This document shows positions 32,178-41,326 of a DNA stretch of 64,000 nucleotides, in pieces (position 1 is the stretch's first letter; every line of letters starts with the position of its first letter). Below the pieces are notes generated by a model, which saw only the letters and a list, made by a program, of their open reading frames with translations, searched no databases and was not told where the DNA came from. The position numbers and the translations under genes are program-made. Source of the stretch: DATKJS01 sp050015275 (lineage in GTDB: Bacteria > Acidobacteriota > Aminicenantia > Aminicenantales > Saccharicenantaceae); assembly GCA_050015275.1 (NCBI GenBank), contig JBEKBS010000007.1:43870-107869 (forward strand), in the 5' to 3' direction.

Positions 32178-33644
32178 TCAATCGAGATGGTAGTTCGGGG
32201 CCTCCTGGGTGATGATGACGTCGTGGACGTGGCTTTCCTTGAGGCTGGCCTGGGTGATCTTGATGAACTTGGCCCGCTCCTTGAGGTCGTCGATGGTCCG
32301 GCAGCCGGCGTACCCCATGCCCGCCTTGAGGCCGCCGACGAGCATCTGGACGATGGCCGTGGCGCTGCCCTTGTACGGGACGCGGCCCTCGATCCCCTCG
32401 GGGACGAGCTTGCTCGTGCCGGCCTGGACGTCCTGCATGTAGCGGTCGCTGCTCTTCCCTTCCTTCATGACCGAGAGGGAACCCATTCCCCGGTAGATCT
32501 TGTAGGCCCGGCCCTGGTACATGACGACCTCGCCGGGGGATTCCTCCGCGCCCGCCAGCAGGTTGCCGAGCATGACCGTGTCCGCCCCCGCCGCGATGGC
32601 CTTTGTGATGTCCCCGGAATACTTGATCCCGCCGTCGGCGATGAGGGGGATGCCGGCCTTGCGAGTGACCTTGTAGACGTCGGCGATGGCCGTGATCTGG
32701 GGGATCCCGGCTCCCGTGATGATCCGGGTCGTGCAGATGCTCCCGGGGCCGACGCCGACCTTGACCGCGTCGACGCCGAGGTCGATGAGCTCCTCGGCGG
32801 CCCGGGCCGTCCCGATATTGCCGGCGATGAGCTCCTGGCCCGGGAATTCCTTCCGCAGCAGCTTGACGGTCTCCAGGACCCGCTCGGAGTGGCCGTGGGC
32901 GTTGTCGATGACGAGGACGTCGCACTTGGCAGCGACGAGGGCCCGGGCCCGGTCGAGCCGGTCGGCCCCGACGCCGACGGCCGCGCCGACCCTCAGCCGG
33001 CCCAGGCCGTCCTTGGCCGCGTCGGGATACTGGATCTTCTTCAGGATGTCCTTGTACGTGATGAGGCCCTTGAGATGGAAGGTCTCGTCGACGACGAGGA
33101 GCTTTTCGATCTTGTGCTGATGGAAGACCTTTTCGGCGTCCTCGAGCGACGTCCCCACGGGAACGGTCACGAGGTCCTTGGTCATGATCTTTTCGATGGG
33201 GAGGTTGAGCCGGCTCTCGAACCGGATGTCCCGGTTGGTCAGGATGCCGACGAGCTTGTTCGTCTCGTCCGTGATGGGGAGCCCCGAGATCCGGTGCTCG
33301 CGCATGACCTCGAAGGCCTTGCTGATCCGGTCCTGGGGGCGGAGGGTGATGGGCTCGACGATCATCCCGCTCTCGTGGCGCTTGACCTTGTCTACCTCCT
33401 CGGCCTGGGCCTCGACCGACAGGTTGCGGTGGATAATCCCGATCCCGCCCTGCTGGGCGAGGGCGATGGCCATCCGGGACATCGTCACGGTGTCCATGGC
33501 CGAGCTGACGACCGGGATGTTGAGCGGGATGTTGCGGCAGAGCCTCGTCGCGACGCGGGCGCCGGCGGGGACGACGTCGGACTTGCCCGGAACGATGAGA
33601 ACGTCGTCGAACGTCAGGGCTTCACGGATCGTTTCTTCGAGCAT
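32178..33644 (-). CDS. guaB: IMP dehydrogenase GuaB
   Basis: A 488-residue IMP dehydrogenase catalysing the NAD-dependent step from IMP to XMP in guanine nucleotide synthesis. The catalytic cysteine lies in GPGSICTTRIITGAG, the IMP site in ADGGIKYSGDITKAIAAGADTVM, and the flap in YMQDVQAGTSKLVPEGIEGRVPYKG. A pair of CBS domains occupies about residues 95-205. GGGAGGAGAAAGC precedes the ATG. It begins 13 bases after the end of secA, so both are likely on one transcript. Confidence 0.97.
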   Translation of the reverse strand: MLEETIREALTFDDVLIVPGKSDVVPAGARVATRLCRNIPLNIPVVSSAMDTVTMSRMAIALAQQGGIGIIHRNLSVEAQAEEVDKVKRHESGMIVEPITLRPQDRISKAFEVMREHRISGLPITDETNKLVGILTNRDIRFESRLNLPIEKIMTKDLVTVPVGTSLEDAEKVFHQHKIEKLLVVDETFHLKGLITYKDILKKIQYPDAAKDGLGRLRVGAAVGVGADRLDRARALVAAKCDVLVIDNAHGHSERVLETVKLLRKEFPGQELIAGNIGTARAAEELIDLGVDAVKVGVGPGSICTTRIITGAGIPQITAIADVYKVTRKAGIPLIADGGIKYSGDITKAIAAGADTVMLGNLLAGAEESPGEVVMYQGRAYKIYRGMGSLSVMKEGKSSDRYMQDVQAGTSKLVPEGIEGRVPYKGSATAIVQMLVGGLKAGMGYAGCRTIDDLKERAKFIKITQASLKESHVHDVIITQEAPNYHLD

Positions 33645-33657
33645 GCTTTCTCCTCCC

Positions 33658-36249
33658 TCACCGTTTCTTCCTCTTGCCCGGGATCATGGACCGGGCCTGC
33701 CTGGACTTCTGCCCGGACGGGCCCTGGGGCTGCTGGTAATAGACGGGCGCCTGCCGCCGCTCCGGGACCGGCTGTTCGATGACGGGCTGGATCAGGAAGA
33801 GGTAGCGGACGGCGTCCTCCTCGATCCGGTCGAGCATGGACTGGAACATCTCGAAGCTCTCCTTCTTGTATTCGATCAGGGGGTCCCTCTGCCCGTAGCC
33901 GCGGAGCCCGATGCCCTCCTTCAGGTGGTCCATCTCGAGAAGGTGGTCCTTCCACTGGGAATCGATGACCTGGAGGAGGATCATCCGCTCGAATTCCCTC
34001 ATGAACGGCCCCAGGGTCTTCTCCTTTTGCTCGTAGAGGCCGCGGAGGGCGTTGACGAGCGTTTCCTGGAGGTCTTCGTAGGCGACCGCCGCCCAGTCGA
34101 TCTTGAGGGTTTCCATGTTGAGCCCGAACTGGGCCAGGACCGCCTTGTCGAGGGCTTCGCGGTCCCAGTCGTCGGGCGATTTTTCCTTGTTGGCGTAGCT
34201 ATCGAGCATCCATTCGATGAGAGTGTCGATGAGGTTGAAGAAGTACTCCCTCAGGTCCTTCCCCTGGAGGATCTCCTTCCGCTGGGTGTAGATGGTTTCC
34301 CGCTGCTTGTTCATGACGTCGTCGTACTCGAGCAGGTGCTTGCGGATGGTGAAGTTCTGCCCTTCGACCTGCTTCTGGGCGCGCTCGATGGCCCGGGTGA
34401 TCATCCGGTGTTCGATGGGGACCCCCTCGCCCATGCCGATGCGGGCCATCAGCCCCGAGATGCGCTCGCTGCCGAAGATCCGCATCAGGTCGTCCTCGAG
34501 GGACAGGTAGAAGCGCGACGCGCCCGGGTCCCCCTGGCGTCCGGCGCGGCCGCGGAGCTGGTTGTCGATCCGGCGCGATTCGTGGCGCTCGGTCCCTATG
34601 ATGTGCAGTCCGCTGAGGGCGACGACCTTCTCGTGCTCCTCCAGGGTCGTTTTCGCGACGTCGGCCGTGACTTTCTCCATCTGCTCGGGCGTCGCCTTGG
34701 CCGGGTCGGCGCCGGACTTCTTGAGCTGCTCGCGGGCCAGATATTCGGGATTCCCGCCGAGGAGGATGTCCACGCCGCGGCCGGCCATGTTGGTGGCGAT
34801 GGTCACCGCCCCGAGGCGGCCGGCCTGGGCGATGATCTGGGCTTCCATCTCGTGGTACTTGGCGTTGAGGACGACGTGGCGGATGTCCTTCTTGCGGAGG
34901 ATGTTGCTCAGGTGCTCGGACTTCTCGATCGAGATCGTGCCGACCAGGACGGGCCGGTCCTTCTCGTTGTTCTCTTTGATCTCCTGGGCCACGGCTTCCC
35001 ATTTTTCCTTGGCGGTCCGGTAGATGACGTCGGCGTACTCATACCGGATGAGGGTCTTGTTCGTCGGGATCTCCAGGACGTCGAGGCCGTAGATGTGCCG
35101 GAACTCCTCGGCCTCGGTGGCCGCGGTGCCCGTCATGCCGGCCAGCTTTTTGTACATCCGGAAATAGTTCTGGAAGGTGATCTGGGCCAGGGTCTGGTAC
35201 TCCTCCTCGACCCGGACGCGCTCCTTGGCCTCGAGGGCCTGGTGGAGGCCGTCGCTGTAGCGGCGGCCGGGCATCAGGCGGCCCGTGAACTCGTCGACGA
35301 TGACGACCTTGCCGTCCTGGATCATGTAATCGACGTCGCGCTTGAAGAGGTGATGGGCTTTGAGAGAGGTGTTGACGGCGTGGACGAGGTCCATGTTGGC
35401 GAGGTCGTAGAGGTTGGCGACGCCGAGGATGCGTTCCGCCTCGGTGACGCCCGCCTCGATGATGGAGACGGTCCGCGTCTTTTCGTCGACCGTGAAGTGC
35501 TTGTCCTTGTGGAGACGGCGGACGAGGCTGTCCACCTTGTAGTACAGCGCGGTCGATTCCTGGGTCGGCCCCGAAATGATGAGCGGCGTCCTGGCCTCGT
35601 CGATGAGGATCGAGTCCACCTCGTCGACGATGGCGTAGTTGAATTCGCGCTGGACGAGGTCGGAGAGCCGGAACTTCATGTTGTCCCGGAGATAGTCGAA
35701 GCCGAACTCGTTGTTCGTGCCGTAGGTGATGTCCGCGCGGTAGGCGGCGTGGCGCTCGGCGTCGCCGAGGTCGTGCTGGATCGTCCCGACCGTCAGGCCG
35801 AGGGACCGGTAGATCGCGCCCATCCATTCCGTGTCGCGCTTGGCCAGGTAATCGTTGACGGTGACGATGTGGACGCCCTTGCCGTCGAGGGCGTTGAGGT
35901 AGGCGGGCAGGGTCGCGACGAGCGTTTTCCCTTCACCGGTCTTCATCTCGGCGATCTTGCCCTGGTGGAGGACGACCCCGCCGACGATCTGGACGTCGAA
36001 GTGGCGCATCTGGGTCGTCCGGCGGGAGGCCTCGCGGACGACGGCGAAGGCCTCGACGAGGATGTCGCTGAGGGAGGCGCCCTGGGCGAGCTTCTCCCGG
36101 AATTCCGCGGTCTTGGCCAGGAGTTGGGCGTCTGAAAGAGGCTGAATGCGGGGCTCGAGGTCGTTGACGGCCGCGACGAGCGGCTGGATCTTCTTCAGGG
36201 TCCGGTCGGTGTCGGTCCCGAAGAGCTTGCGGAAAATCCACTTGTACAT
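33658..36249 (-). CDS. secA: Preprotein translocase ATPase SecA
   Basis: An 863-residue SecA. Walker A is in EMKTGEGKTLVATLPAYLNAL (key GEGKT), DEVDSILIDEARTPLIISGP and the helicase motifs MAGRGVDILLGG and RGRAGRQGDPG are present. The C-terminal tail ends SMIPGKRKKR and lacks the usual cysteine-rich zinc-binding motif that contacts SecB, consistent with some phyla that do without it. It is followed by guaB on the same strand. Confidence 0.97.
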   Translation of the reverse strand: MYKWIFRKLFGTDTDRTLKKIQPLVAAVNDLEPRIQPLSDAQLLAKTAEFREKLAQGASLSDILVEAFAVVREASRRTTQMRHFDVQIVGGVVLHQGKIAEMKTGEGKTLVATLPAYLNALDGKGVHIVTVNDYLAKRDTEWMGAIYRSLGLTVGTIQHDLGDAERHAAYRADITYGTNNEFGFDYLRDNMKFRLSDLVQREFNYAIVDEVDSILIDEARTPLIISGPTQESTALYYKVDSLVRRLHKDKHFTVDEKTRTVSIIEAGVTEAERILGVANLYDLANMDLVHAVNTSLKAHHLFKRDVDYMIQDGKVVIVDEFTGRLMPGRRYSDGLHQALEAKERVRVEEEYQTLAQITFQNYFRMYKKLAGMTGTAATEAEEFRHIYGLDVLEIPTNKTLIRYEYADVIYRTAKEKWEAVAQEIKENNEKDRPVLVGTISIEKSEHLSNILRKKDIRHVVLNAKYHEMEAQIIAQAGRLGAVTIATNMAGRGVDILLGGNPEYLAREQLKKSGADPAKATPEQMEKVTADVAKTTLEEHEKVVALSGLHIIGTERHESRRIDNQLRGRAGRQGDPGASRFYLSLEDDLMRIFGSERISGLMARIGMGEGVPIEHRMITRAIERAQKQVEGQNFTIRKHLLEYDDVMNKQRETIYTQRKEILQGKDLREYFFNLIDTLIEWMLDSYANKEKSPDDWDREALDKAVLAQFGLNMETLKIDWAAVAYEDLQETLVNALRGLYEQKEKTLGPFMREFERMILLQVIDSQWKDHLLEMDHLKEGIGLRGYGQRDPLIEYKKESFEMFQSMLDRIEEDAVRYLFLIQPVIEQPVPERRQAPVYYQQPQGPSGQKSRQARSMIPGKRKKR

Positions 36250-36256
36250 TTACTAT

Positions 36257-36285
36257 CTTTTATCAGAAACCCCCCGGGAAGTCAA
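36257..36285 (-). promoter_or_regulatory. Possible promoter of secA-guaB
   Basis: On the minus strand TTGACT (36280-36285) and TAAAAG (36257-36262) are 17 bases apart, with the ATG eight bases after the -10 box. The -10 match is weak and other AT-rich hexamers lie nearby. Confidence 0.35.
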
Positions 36286-36400
36286 TTTGCACGCCCCGGC
36301 TTCCTTGACAGCCGCCCCGGGCGGCGATAAGGTCATTTCAGCATGCAAAAGGCCCTGCCGGCGGCGGACGTGCTATAATCTCCATATAAGGAGAACCTCC

Positions 36401-37621
36401 ATGAATCGGAATAAAGGGATCTCGGTTCCGGCCGCCGTCCTGGCCGTTCTGGCCTTCGTTCTTTCCCCGGCCCTCTCCCAGGAGAAGGGCCCCGTCCCGG
36501 TGACCGTCGCGGTCCGGGTTTTCGACGGCGGGCAATTCGTCGAAGGCCTCGCCCTGCGGGATTTCGAGCTCCTGGAGAATGGCGTCCCCCAGCGGATCGA
36601 CGCGCTCTTCAAGGTCGACAGGAACGCGGTCACCCGCCAGGAAGGGGAGGGCCCCGCCTTGCCCGTCACGGCCAGGCGCTTTTTTTTGCTCTTCCAGATG
36701 TATGAATACAATCCCAAAGTCTCCGAGGCCCTCCGCTATTTTTTCAACAACGCCCTCCTGCCCGGCGACACGATGGAGATCCAGACGTCGATGCGGAATT
36801 ACATGCTCACGCCCGCCGCCTTCGCGAAGAAACCGAAGGACGTCCTAGCCAAGGAGATGGACGATATCGTCAGGAAGGACATCAACCAGGGGAACTTCGT
36901 CTATAAAGGCCTCATGAGAGACTTGAGACGGATGGTCCAGGGCATCGAGGGGCTGAACCCCGTTGCCGGGGGCGACGAAGAGTCCGACGCGTCCGTCTCG
37001 ACCTTCGGACTGGAATATCTCCTGAATCAATACAAGGATTCGCTCCATAAATTGGAGGGCCTGCGGACGCTCGACCAGGACAAGATCGTCGGGTTCGCCC
37101 AAGCGCTCAGGAAACTGGACGGCCGGAAATTCGTCTTCTTCTTCTACCAGCAGGAATTCCGGCCAGAGATCAGTCCCTCGATGTTCAACACGCTCATCGA
37201 CAACAACCAGGAGAGTCAGAACATCCTGGCCGACCTCCATGATCTCTTCCAGACCCATCACCAGAACATCTCCCTCGACCAGCAAAAGATCGTCCAGGCC
37301 TACTGCGATTCCTCGGCCGACCTCAACTTCCTCTTCATGAACAGGACCCCGGAGAGATTAGGGGGCATCACCATGCGGGATCAATCACAGGACGTGTTCA
37401 AGATCTTTGCCCAGGCCGCCACGGCCACGGGCGGCATCGCCGAGAGCACCCAAAACCCCACTGCCGAGATCCGGGACGCCCTGAAGGCATCGGAGACGTA
37501 TTACCTCCTCTCCTATACTCCGGCATCCGCCGCGAAAGACGGGGAGTTCAGGACGATCACCGTCAAAGTTAAAGACAAGGACTACAAGGTTCTGTGCCGC
37601 CGGGGCTACATCAAGAGCTGA
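36401..37621 (+). CDS. Secreted VWFA-related (acidobacterial-type) protein
   Basis: A 406-residue exported protein resembling the VWFA-related Acidobacterial domain family (TIGR03436-like). The signal peptide runs to about residue 27. An N-terminal beta domain (VTVAVRVFDGGQFVEGLALRDFELLENG, key LRDFELLENG) is typical of the family and is followed by a VWA-like fold. The metal-site DxSxS motif is not seen; the expected strand reads RRFFLLFQMYEYNPK. The C-terminus has TYYLLSYTPA and ends in the beta pattern RTITVKVKDKDYKVLCRRGY. The ATG at 36401 follows AAGGAG, and a TATAAT starts at 36374. Function is unknown. Confidence 0.82.
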   Translation: MNRNKGISVPAAVLAVLAFVLSPALSQEKGPVPVTVAVRVFDGGQFVEGLALRDFELLENGVPQRIDALFKVDRNAVTRQEGEGPALPVTARRFFLLFQMYEYNPKVSEALRYFFNNALLPGDTMEIQTSMRNYMLTPAAFAKKPKDVLAKEMDDIVRKDINQGNFVYKGLMRDLRRMVQGIEGLNPVAGGDEESDASVSTFGLEYLLNQYKDSLHKLEGLRTLDQDKIVGFAQALRKLDGRKFVFFFYQQEFRPEISPSMFNTLIDNNQESQNILADLHDLFQTHHQNISLDQQKIVQAYCDSSADLNFLFMNRTPERLGGITMRDQSQDVFKIFAQAATATGGIAESTQNPTAEIRDALKASETYYLLSYTPASAAKDGEFRTITVKVKDKDYKVLCRRGYIKS

Positions 37622-37728
37622 GCTCCGGCCCGACGGCGGCCCGGAAAACCATCCGGGAATTGAGGTCAAGGCGCCCTTCCCGGGGCAAAGACCACGCTGG
37701 CGAAAACGGGGCATTCCTCTTCATGATT

Positions 37729-37815
37729 TTGGATATAATCCAATTTAGATGATAGAGCCGGAAAACTGGGTTTACCTTCAGAATATTGGATAATATCCAA
37801 ATATTTGGATTATCT
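37729..37815. promoter_or_regulatory. Cluster of TTGGAT-N-ATCCAA palindromes (likely enhancer sites)
   Basis: Two clear dyads are present: TTGGATATAATCCAA at 37729-37743 (6-bp arms, 3-base spacer) and TTGGATAATATCCAA at 37786-37800 (7-bp arms). A third half-site TTGGAT starts at 37805, with a weaker partner. They lie about 110-190 bases upstream of the transcription start predicted from the sigma-54 promoter at 37896. This spacing is normal for bacterial enhancer-binding protein sites. The regulator itself is not in the window. Confidence 0.7.
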
Positions 37816-37895
37816 TCCATCTCAGCGGATGCTCAAGCATTCGTAAGTATCTGATTTTTAACGACATTATCCCCATCGACAGGCCGCAGTTCGCA

Positions 37896-37911
37896 TGGCA
37901 CGATTATTGCT
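37896..37911 (+). promoter_or_regulatory. Sigma-54 promoter
   Basis: TGGCACGATTATTGCT matches the -24/-12 consensus TGGCACG-N4-TTGCW at every defined position. Transcription would start near 37922, about 134 bases before the TonB receptor start and 44 bases before the leader ORF. The 434-base gap between the VWFA gene and the receptor is markedly more AT-rich than its surroundings from about 37720 on. Confidence 0.85.
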
Positions 37912-37965
37912 TTAATTGAGGGCATAACATGTACATTTCTAATCCCAGAACAAAAGGAGGTGAGA

Positions 37966-38001
37966 ATGATTTCTATCCCCCGCGCATATGGAGGGGAATA
38001 G
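37966..38001 (+). CDS. Candidate 11-residue leader peptide
   Basis: MISIPRAYGGE followed by TAG. The ATG is preceded by AAAGGAGGTGAGA, an almost perfect anti-16S match with ideal spacing, better than that of most genes here. It lies in the predicted sigma-54 transcript, 54 bases before the receptor start. Whether it controls the downstream gene by attenuation or coupling is not known. The sequence is too short for family recognition. Confidence 0.45.
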   Translation: MISIPRAYGGE

Positions 38002-38055
38002 GAGGGGTGGCCGACCACTCCAGGCTAAAGTAGGAATCTCCCCATAGGAGGAAAT

Positions 38056-41000
38056 GTGAGAAAGAGCCTAATTGTACTTTCCGTCTTGCTGCTTTCCGTA
38101 TCCCTCATGGCTCAGGTGAGAACCGGCACCATTTGGGGGCATGTCACCGATACGCAAGGCGCGCCTCTTCCGGGCGTCTCCGTAACTCTGGTATCCCCAT
38201 TTTCTGCCCCGATGGTTTCCGTCACCGACGACCAGGGCATTTTCCGGTTCCCGTCGATCGAGCCGAGCAAGAATTATGGCCTGACGGCGGAGCTTCAGGG
38301 ATTCAAGAAGCAGGAAAAGACCGGCATCGTCGTCACCCTGGGATCGCAATCCAGGATCGACCTTCAGATGGAGCAGGGTAAACTGGAAGAACAAGTGACG
38401 GTCATCGCCGTCACGCCGACGGTCGATGCCAAGAAGACCTCGGTCGGCAAGAACGTCACCCAGGACATCCTGCAGTCCCTGCCGTCGTCCAGAGACCCCT
38501 GGAACGTCATGCAGATGGCGCCCGGGATCATGATGGACCGCGAGAACGTCGGCGGCAGCGAGTCCGGCCAGCAGGCCGGCTACTATGCCAAGGGCGATTC
38601 GAGCGGCGGCGCCAACGGAGTTTGGGCCCTTGACGGCGTCGTCGTCACCGACCCGGCCGCCATCGGCGCGTCCCCGATTTATTGGGACTTCGACTCGTTC
38701 GAGGAAATGAACGTTGTCACCGGCGGCGCGGATGTCACCATCCAGACGGGCGCCGTGGCCTTGAACATGGTCACCAAGCGCGGCGGCAACAAGGTCACCT
38801 TCGGCGGCCGCTTCTACCTGACCGACCAGGCCTTGCAGGCGAACAACCTGACCGCCGCTCTCGAAGCTCAAGGCGCTACGGCCATCAACAAGATCATCCA
38901 GATCAAGGACTACGGCTTCAACCTGGGCGGCCCGGTGGTCAAGGATAAGGTCTGGCTGTGGATGTCCTACGGCGTCCAGGACATCAACGCCCTCACCATG
39001 ATCGGCACCCCGCAGAAGCCGCTCCTCACGGACTACACCTTCAAGTTGAACCTGCAGCCCATCCCCTCGAACCGGTTCGAGGCGATGTACACCGCCGGCG
39101 CCAAGAAGTTCCTCGGGCGGTCTTCGAGCCAGTCGTTCCCCGAGGGATACAACCAGGACAGCCCCTTCCATTGGGGTTCGCCCATCGTCAAGTTGCAGGA
39201 CGAGCAGATGGTCGGGAACGACCTCCTGCTGTCCCTCAAGTTCGGCTACATGAACTCCGCGTTCCAGCTGATCCCCGGCAGCGACCCCAACAGCGTGAAC
39301 CTGGTCCACTATGACCAGACCGCTGACATCGCGTACGACAACTGGGCCTACATCACCACGCGGCCGATGTACGACTATGACTTCCACGCCCAGTACTACA
39401 ACGACAAGCTGTTCGGCGTCAGCCACGAGATCAAGTTCGGCGTCGAGTACTCGACCCGGCGCGTGACCACGGACTCCTTCGCTCCCGGGAACCTCGAGTG
39501 GATCTATGATATGAATAGCCCCCAGATCGACCCGGAAGGGACCGGCAATCCGGTCCTGAACCCGGCCATTACCCAGTGGTACCTCTCGAGCGCATACAAC
39601 CTGGATTGGAGCGTCAAGCAGCTGACCGCCTTCCTCCAGGACACGGTCACGGCCGGCCGGTTCAACTTCCTCTTGGGCGTCCGCTACGACCGCCAGACCC
39701 CTTCGATCAACTCCAGCGTTTACTCAGCCGGGTTATCCTCCTCTTCTGGCAACTCGGTTTGGAGCAACAACTTTGACCCGGATGTCCAGGATGCCCTCTA
39801 TGCTTTCATGCCCGGCACCACCGTTCCGAACATCAGCCCCAACTACCATTGGAACGTCTGGTCACCACGGCTCGGGATCACCTATGATCTCTTCGGCACC
39901 GGCAAGACCATCCTCAAGCTGAGCGGCTCCATGTACGGCGACTTCATGGGCACGGGCTCGGCGGCCTACCTCTTCAACCCGTACGGCGCCGCCGGCTGCT
40001 GGATGTACTTCTGGTGGAACGACCTCAACGGCGACGGCAAAGTCAACGCCAACGAGGTCTTCGGCAACGACCCCGCGACCTATGCCCCCATCCCCTTGAT
40101 CGTCAACGGCGCGGTCAATCCAGACTTCATCAATAACACCTACGCCAGCCAGTGGGGCGGTTTCACCCCCTATTCCTCGGCGGCCCTGCCCTCGCCCTAC
40201 ACCGTGGACCCGAATGCCACGTCCTCCCGGACCTATGAGCTGCTGTTCACGGCCGACCACGAGCTCCTGCCCGACTTCAACCTCGCCCTGGATGCCACCT
40301 ACAGAAAGTACAACCACTTCACCTGGGATGACGCCTATTACGCCAATGGACCGTTCGGTGACTACAGCATCGACGGCACGAATGTGGCCCTGGGCCCGGA
40401 CGCCGGCCTCCCCGACGGCACGATCCCGTCGTCGATCACCGACATTAACGGGAACACCGTCAACCTGGGCGCCGGCCCCGGTCACACGATCTACCAGATG
40501 GATTCCCAGTACACGGGCACCCCGTACGCCTACCACACGCTCAATACCAACTACGAAACCTACTGGGGCATCGACCTCACCTTCAACAAACGGCTGTCTA
40601 ACAAGTGGATGCTGGACGGCTCCGTGACCTACCAGGACCAGAAGTATCACTACGGCAACGGCTACACGAACGCGTCGAACCTGTGGGCCCTCAATGACCA
40701 GATCTATGCTCCGTACATCGGCGGCGCCTCGGGCAAGCTCAGCCAGTACATCTTCTCCCACTGGATGTTCAAGCTTGAAGGCCTCTACCAGCTGCCCATG
40801 GGCTTCAACGTCTCCTTCACCTTCAACGCCCGCGCCGGCCATATCATCCCCCACTACATGACGGTCGTCGACTACACCTGGGCGAATTCGATCTACCACT
40901 CCGTTACCACCTACCTCGATGTCTTCGGCAACCAGACCCTCCCCACCTTCTACCAGCTGAACCTGCGCCTCGAGAAGATGATCAGGCTTGGTGAGACCGG

Positions 41001-41193
41001 CCGGATCTACCTCATGGCCGACGCCTTCAACGTCACCAACGCCGCCATCATCAACAGACGGTACGACAGGAACGAAGGCACGTACCGCATCTACGCAGAC
41101 CACACGACCTTCACGCCCTATGCCCACAACTACACGGTCAACGAGATCCTGAACCCGCTCATCTGCCGGCTCGGAGTCCGGTTCCAGTTCTAA
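38056..41193 (+). CDS. Large TonB-dependent receptor with carboxypeptidase-regulatory-like domain
   Basis: A 1045-residue outer-membrane receptor of the Oar/SusC-like type common in Acidobacteriota. After a signal peptide (to about residue 20) comes a carboxypeptidase-regulatory-like beta domain (GTIWGHVTDTQGAPLPGVSV, about 22-110). Then follows a plug (residues about 130-240, with GDSSGGANGVWALDGVVVTDP and GGADVTIQTGAVALNMVTKRGGN) and a long barrel ending RLGVRFQF with a terminal phenylalanine. The start is a GTG at 38056 with AGGAGG at 38046-38051. It is preceded by a sigma-54 promoter and followed by an intrinsic terminator. No SusD gene follows. The ligand is unknown; neighbouring peptidase and TPR genes suggest peptides (inference). 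Confidence 0.92.
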   Translation: MRKSLIVLSVLLLSVSLMAQVRTGTIWGHVTDTQGAPLPGVSVTLVSPFSAPMVSVTDDQGIFRFPSIEPSKNYGLTAELQGFKKQEKTGIVVTLGSQSRIDLQMEQGKLEEQVTVIAVTPTVDAKKTSVGKNVTQDILQSLPSSRDPWNVMQMAPGIMMDRENVGGSESGQQAGYYAKGDSSGGANGVWALDGVVVTDPAAIGASPIYWDFDSFEEMNVVTGGADVTIQTGAVALNMVTKRGGNKVTFGGRFYLTDQALQANNLTAALEAQGATAINKIIQIKDYGFNLGGPVVKDKVWLWMSYGVQDINALTMIGTPQKPLLTDYTFKLNLQPIPSNRFEAMYTAGAKKFLGRSSSQSFPEGYNQDSPFHWGSPIVKLQDEQMVGNDLLLSLKFGYMNSAFQLIPGSDPNSVNLVHYDQTADIAYDNWAYITTRPMYDYDFHAQYYNDKLFGVSHEIKFGVEYSTRRVTTDSFAPGNLEWIYDMNSPQIDPEGTGNPVLNPAITQWYLSSAYNLDWSVKQLTAFLQDTVTAGRFNFLLGVRYDRQTPSINSSVYSAGLSSSSGNSVWSNNFDPDVQDALYAFMPGTTVPNISPNYHWNVWSPRLGITYDLFGTGKTILKLSGSMYGDFMGTGSAAYLFNPYGAAGCWMYFWWNDLNGDGKVNANEVFGNDPATYAPIPLIVNGAVNPDFINNTYASQWGGFTPYSSAALPSPYTVDPNATSSRTYELLFTADHELLPDFNLALDATYRKYNHFTWDDAYYANGPFGDYSIDGTNVALGPDAGLPDGTIPSSITDINGNTVNLGAGPGHTIYQMDSQYTGTPYAYHTLNTNYETYWGIDLTFNKRLSNKWMLDGSVTYQDQKYHYGNGYTNASNLWALNDQIYAPYIGGASGKLSQYIFSHWMFKLEGLYQLPMGFNVSFTFNARAGHIIPHYMTVVDYTWANSIYHSVTTYLDVFGNQTLPTFYQLNLRLEKMIRLGETGRIYLMADAFNVTNAAIINRRYDRNEGTYRIYADHTTFTPYAHNYTVNEILNPLICRLGVRFQF

Positions 41194-41221
41194 GCTGATC
41201 CCCGCAGAAACAGATTCTCAA

Positions 41222-41257
41222 AGCCCCTCCCCCCGCCCGGGGGAGGGGCTTTTTTTT
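41222..41257 (+). terminator. Intrinsic terminator of the TonB receptor gene
   Basis: AGCCCCTCCCCC at 41222-41233 pairs with GGGGGAGGGGCT at 41239-41250 around a short loop, followed by eight T. Confidence 0.93.
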
Positions 41258-41326
41258 GCTCTCGCCTTCTCCGGCCCGCCCGGCCGTGATAAGATAGATC
41301 CCCTGAAGGATCAAAGGAGTCCGTCC

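Noticed and set aside
33178..36135. A 985-codon open frame on the plus strand opposite guaB and secA
   Set aside because: It is antisense to secA and guaB, with no domain or signal and repetitive Val/Asp/Leu/Gly composition.
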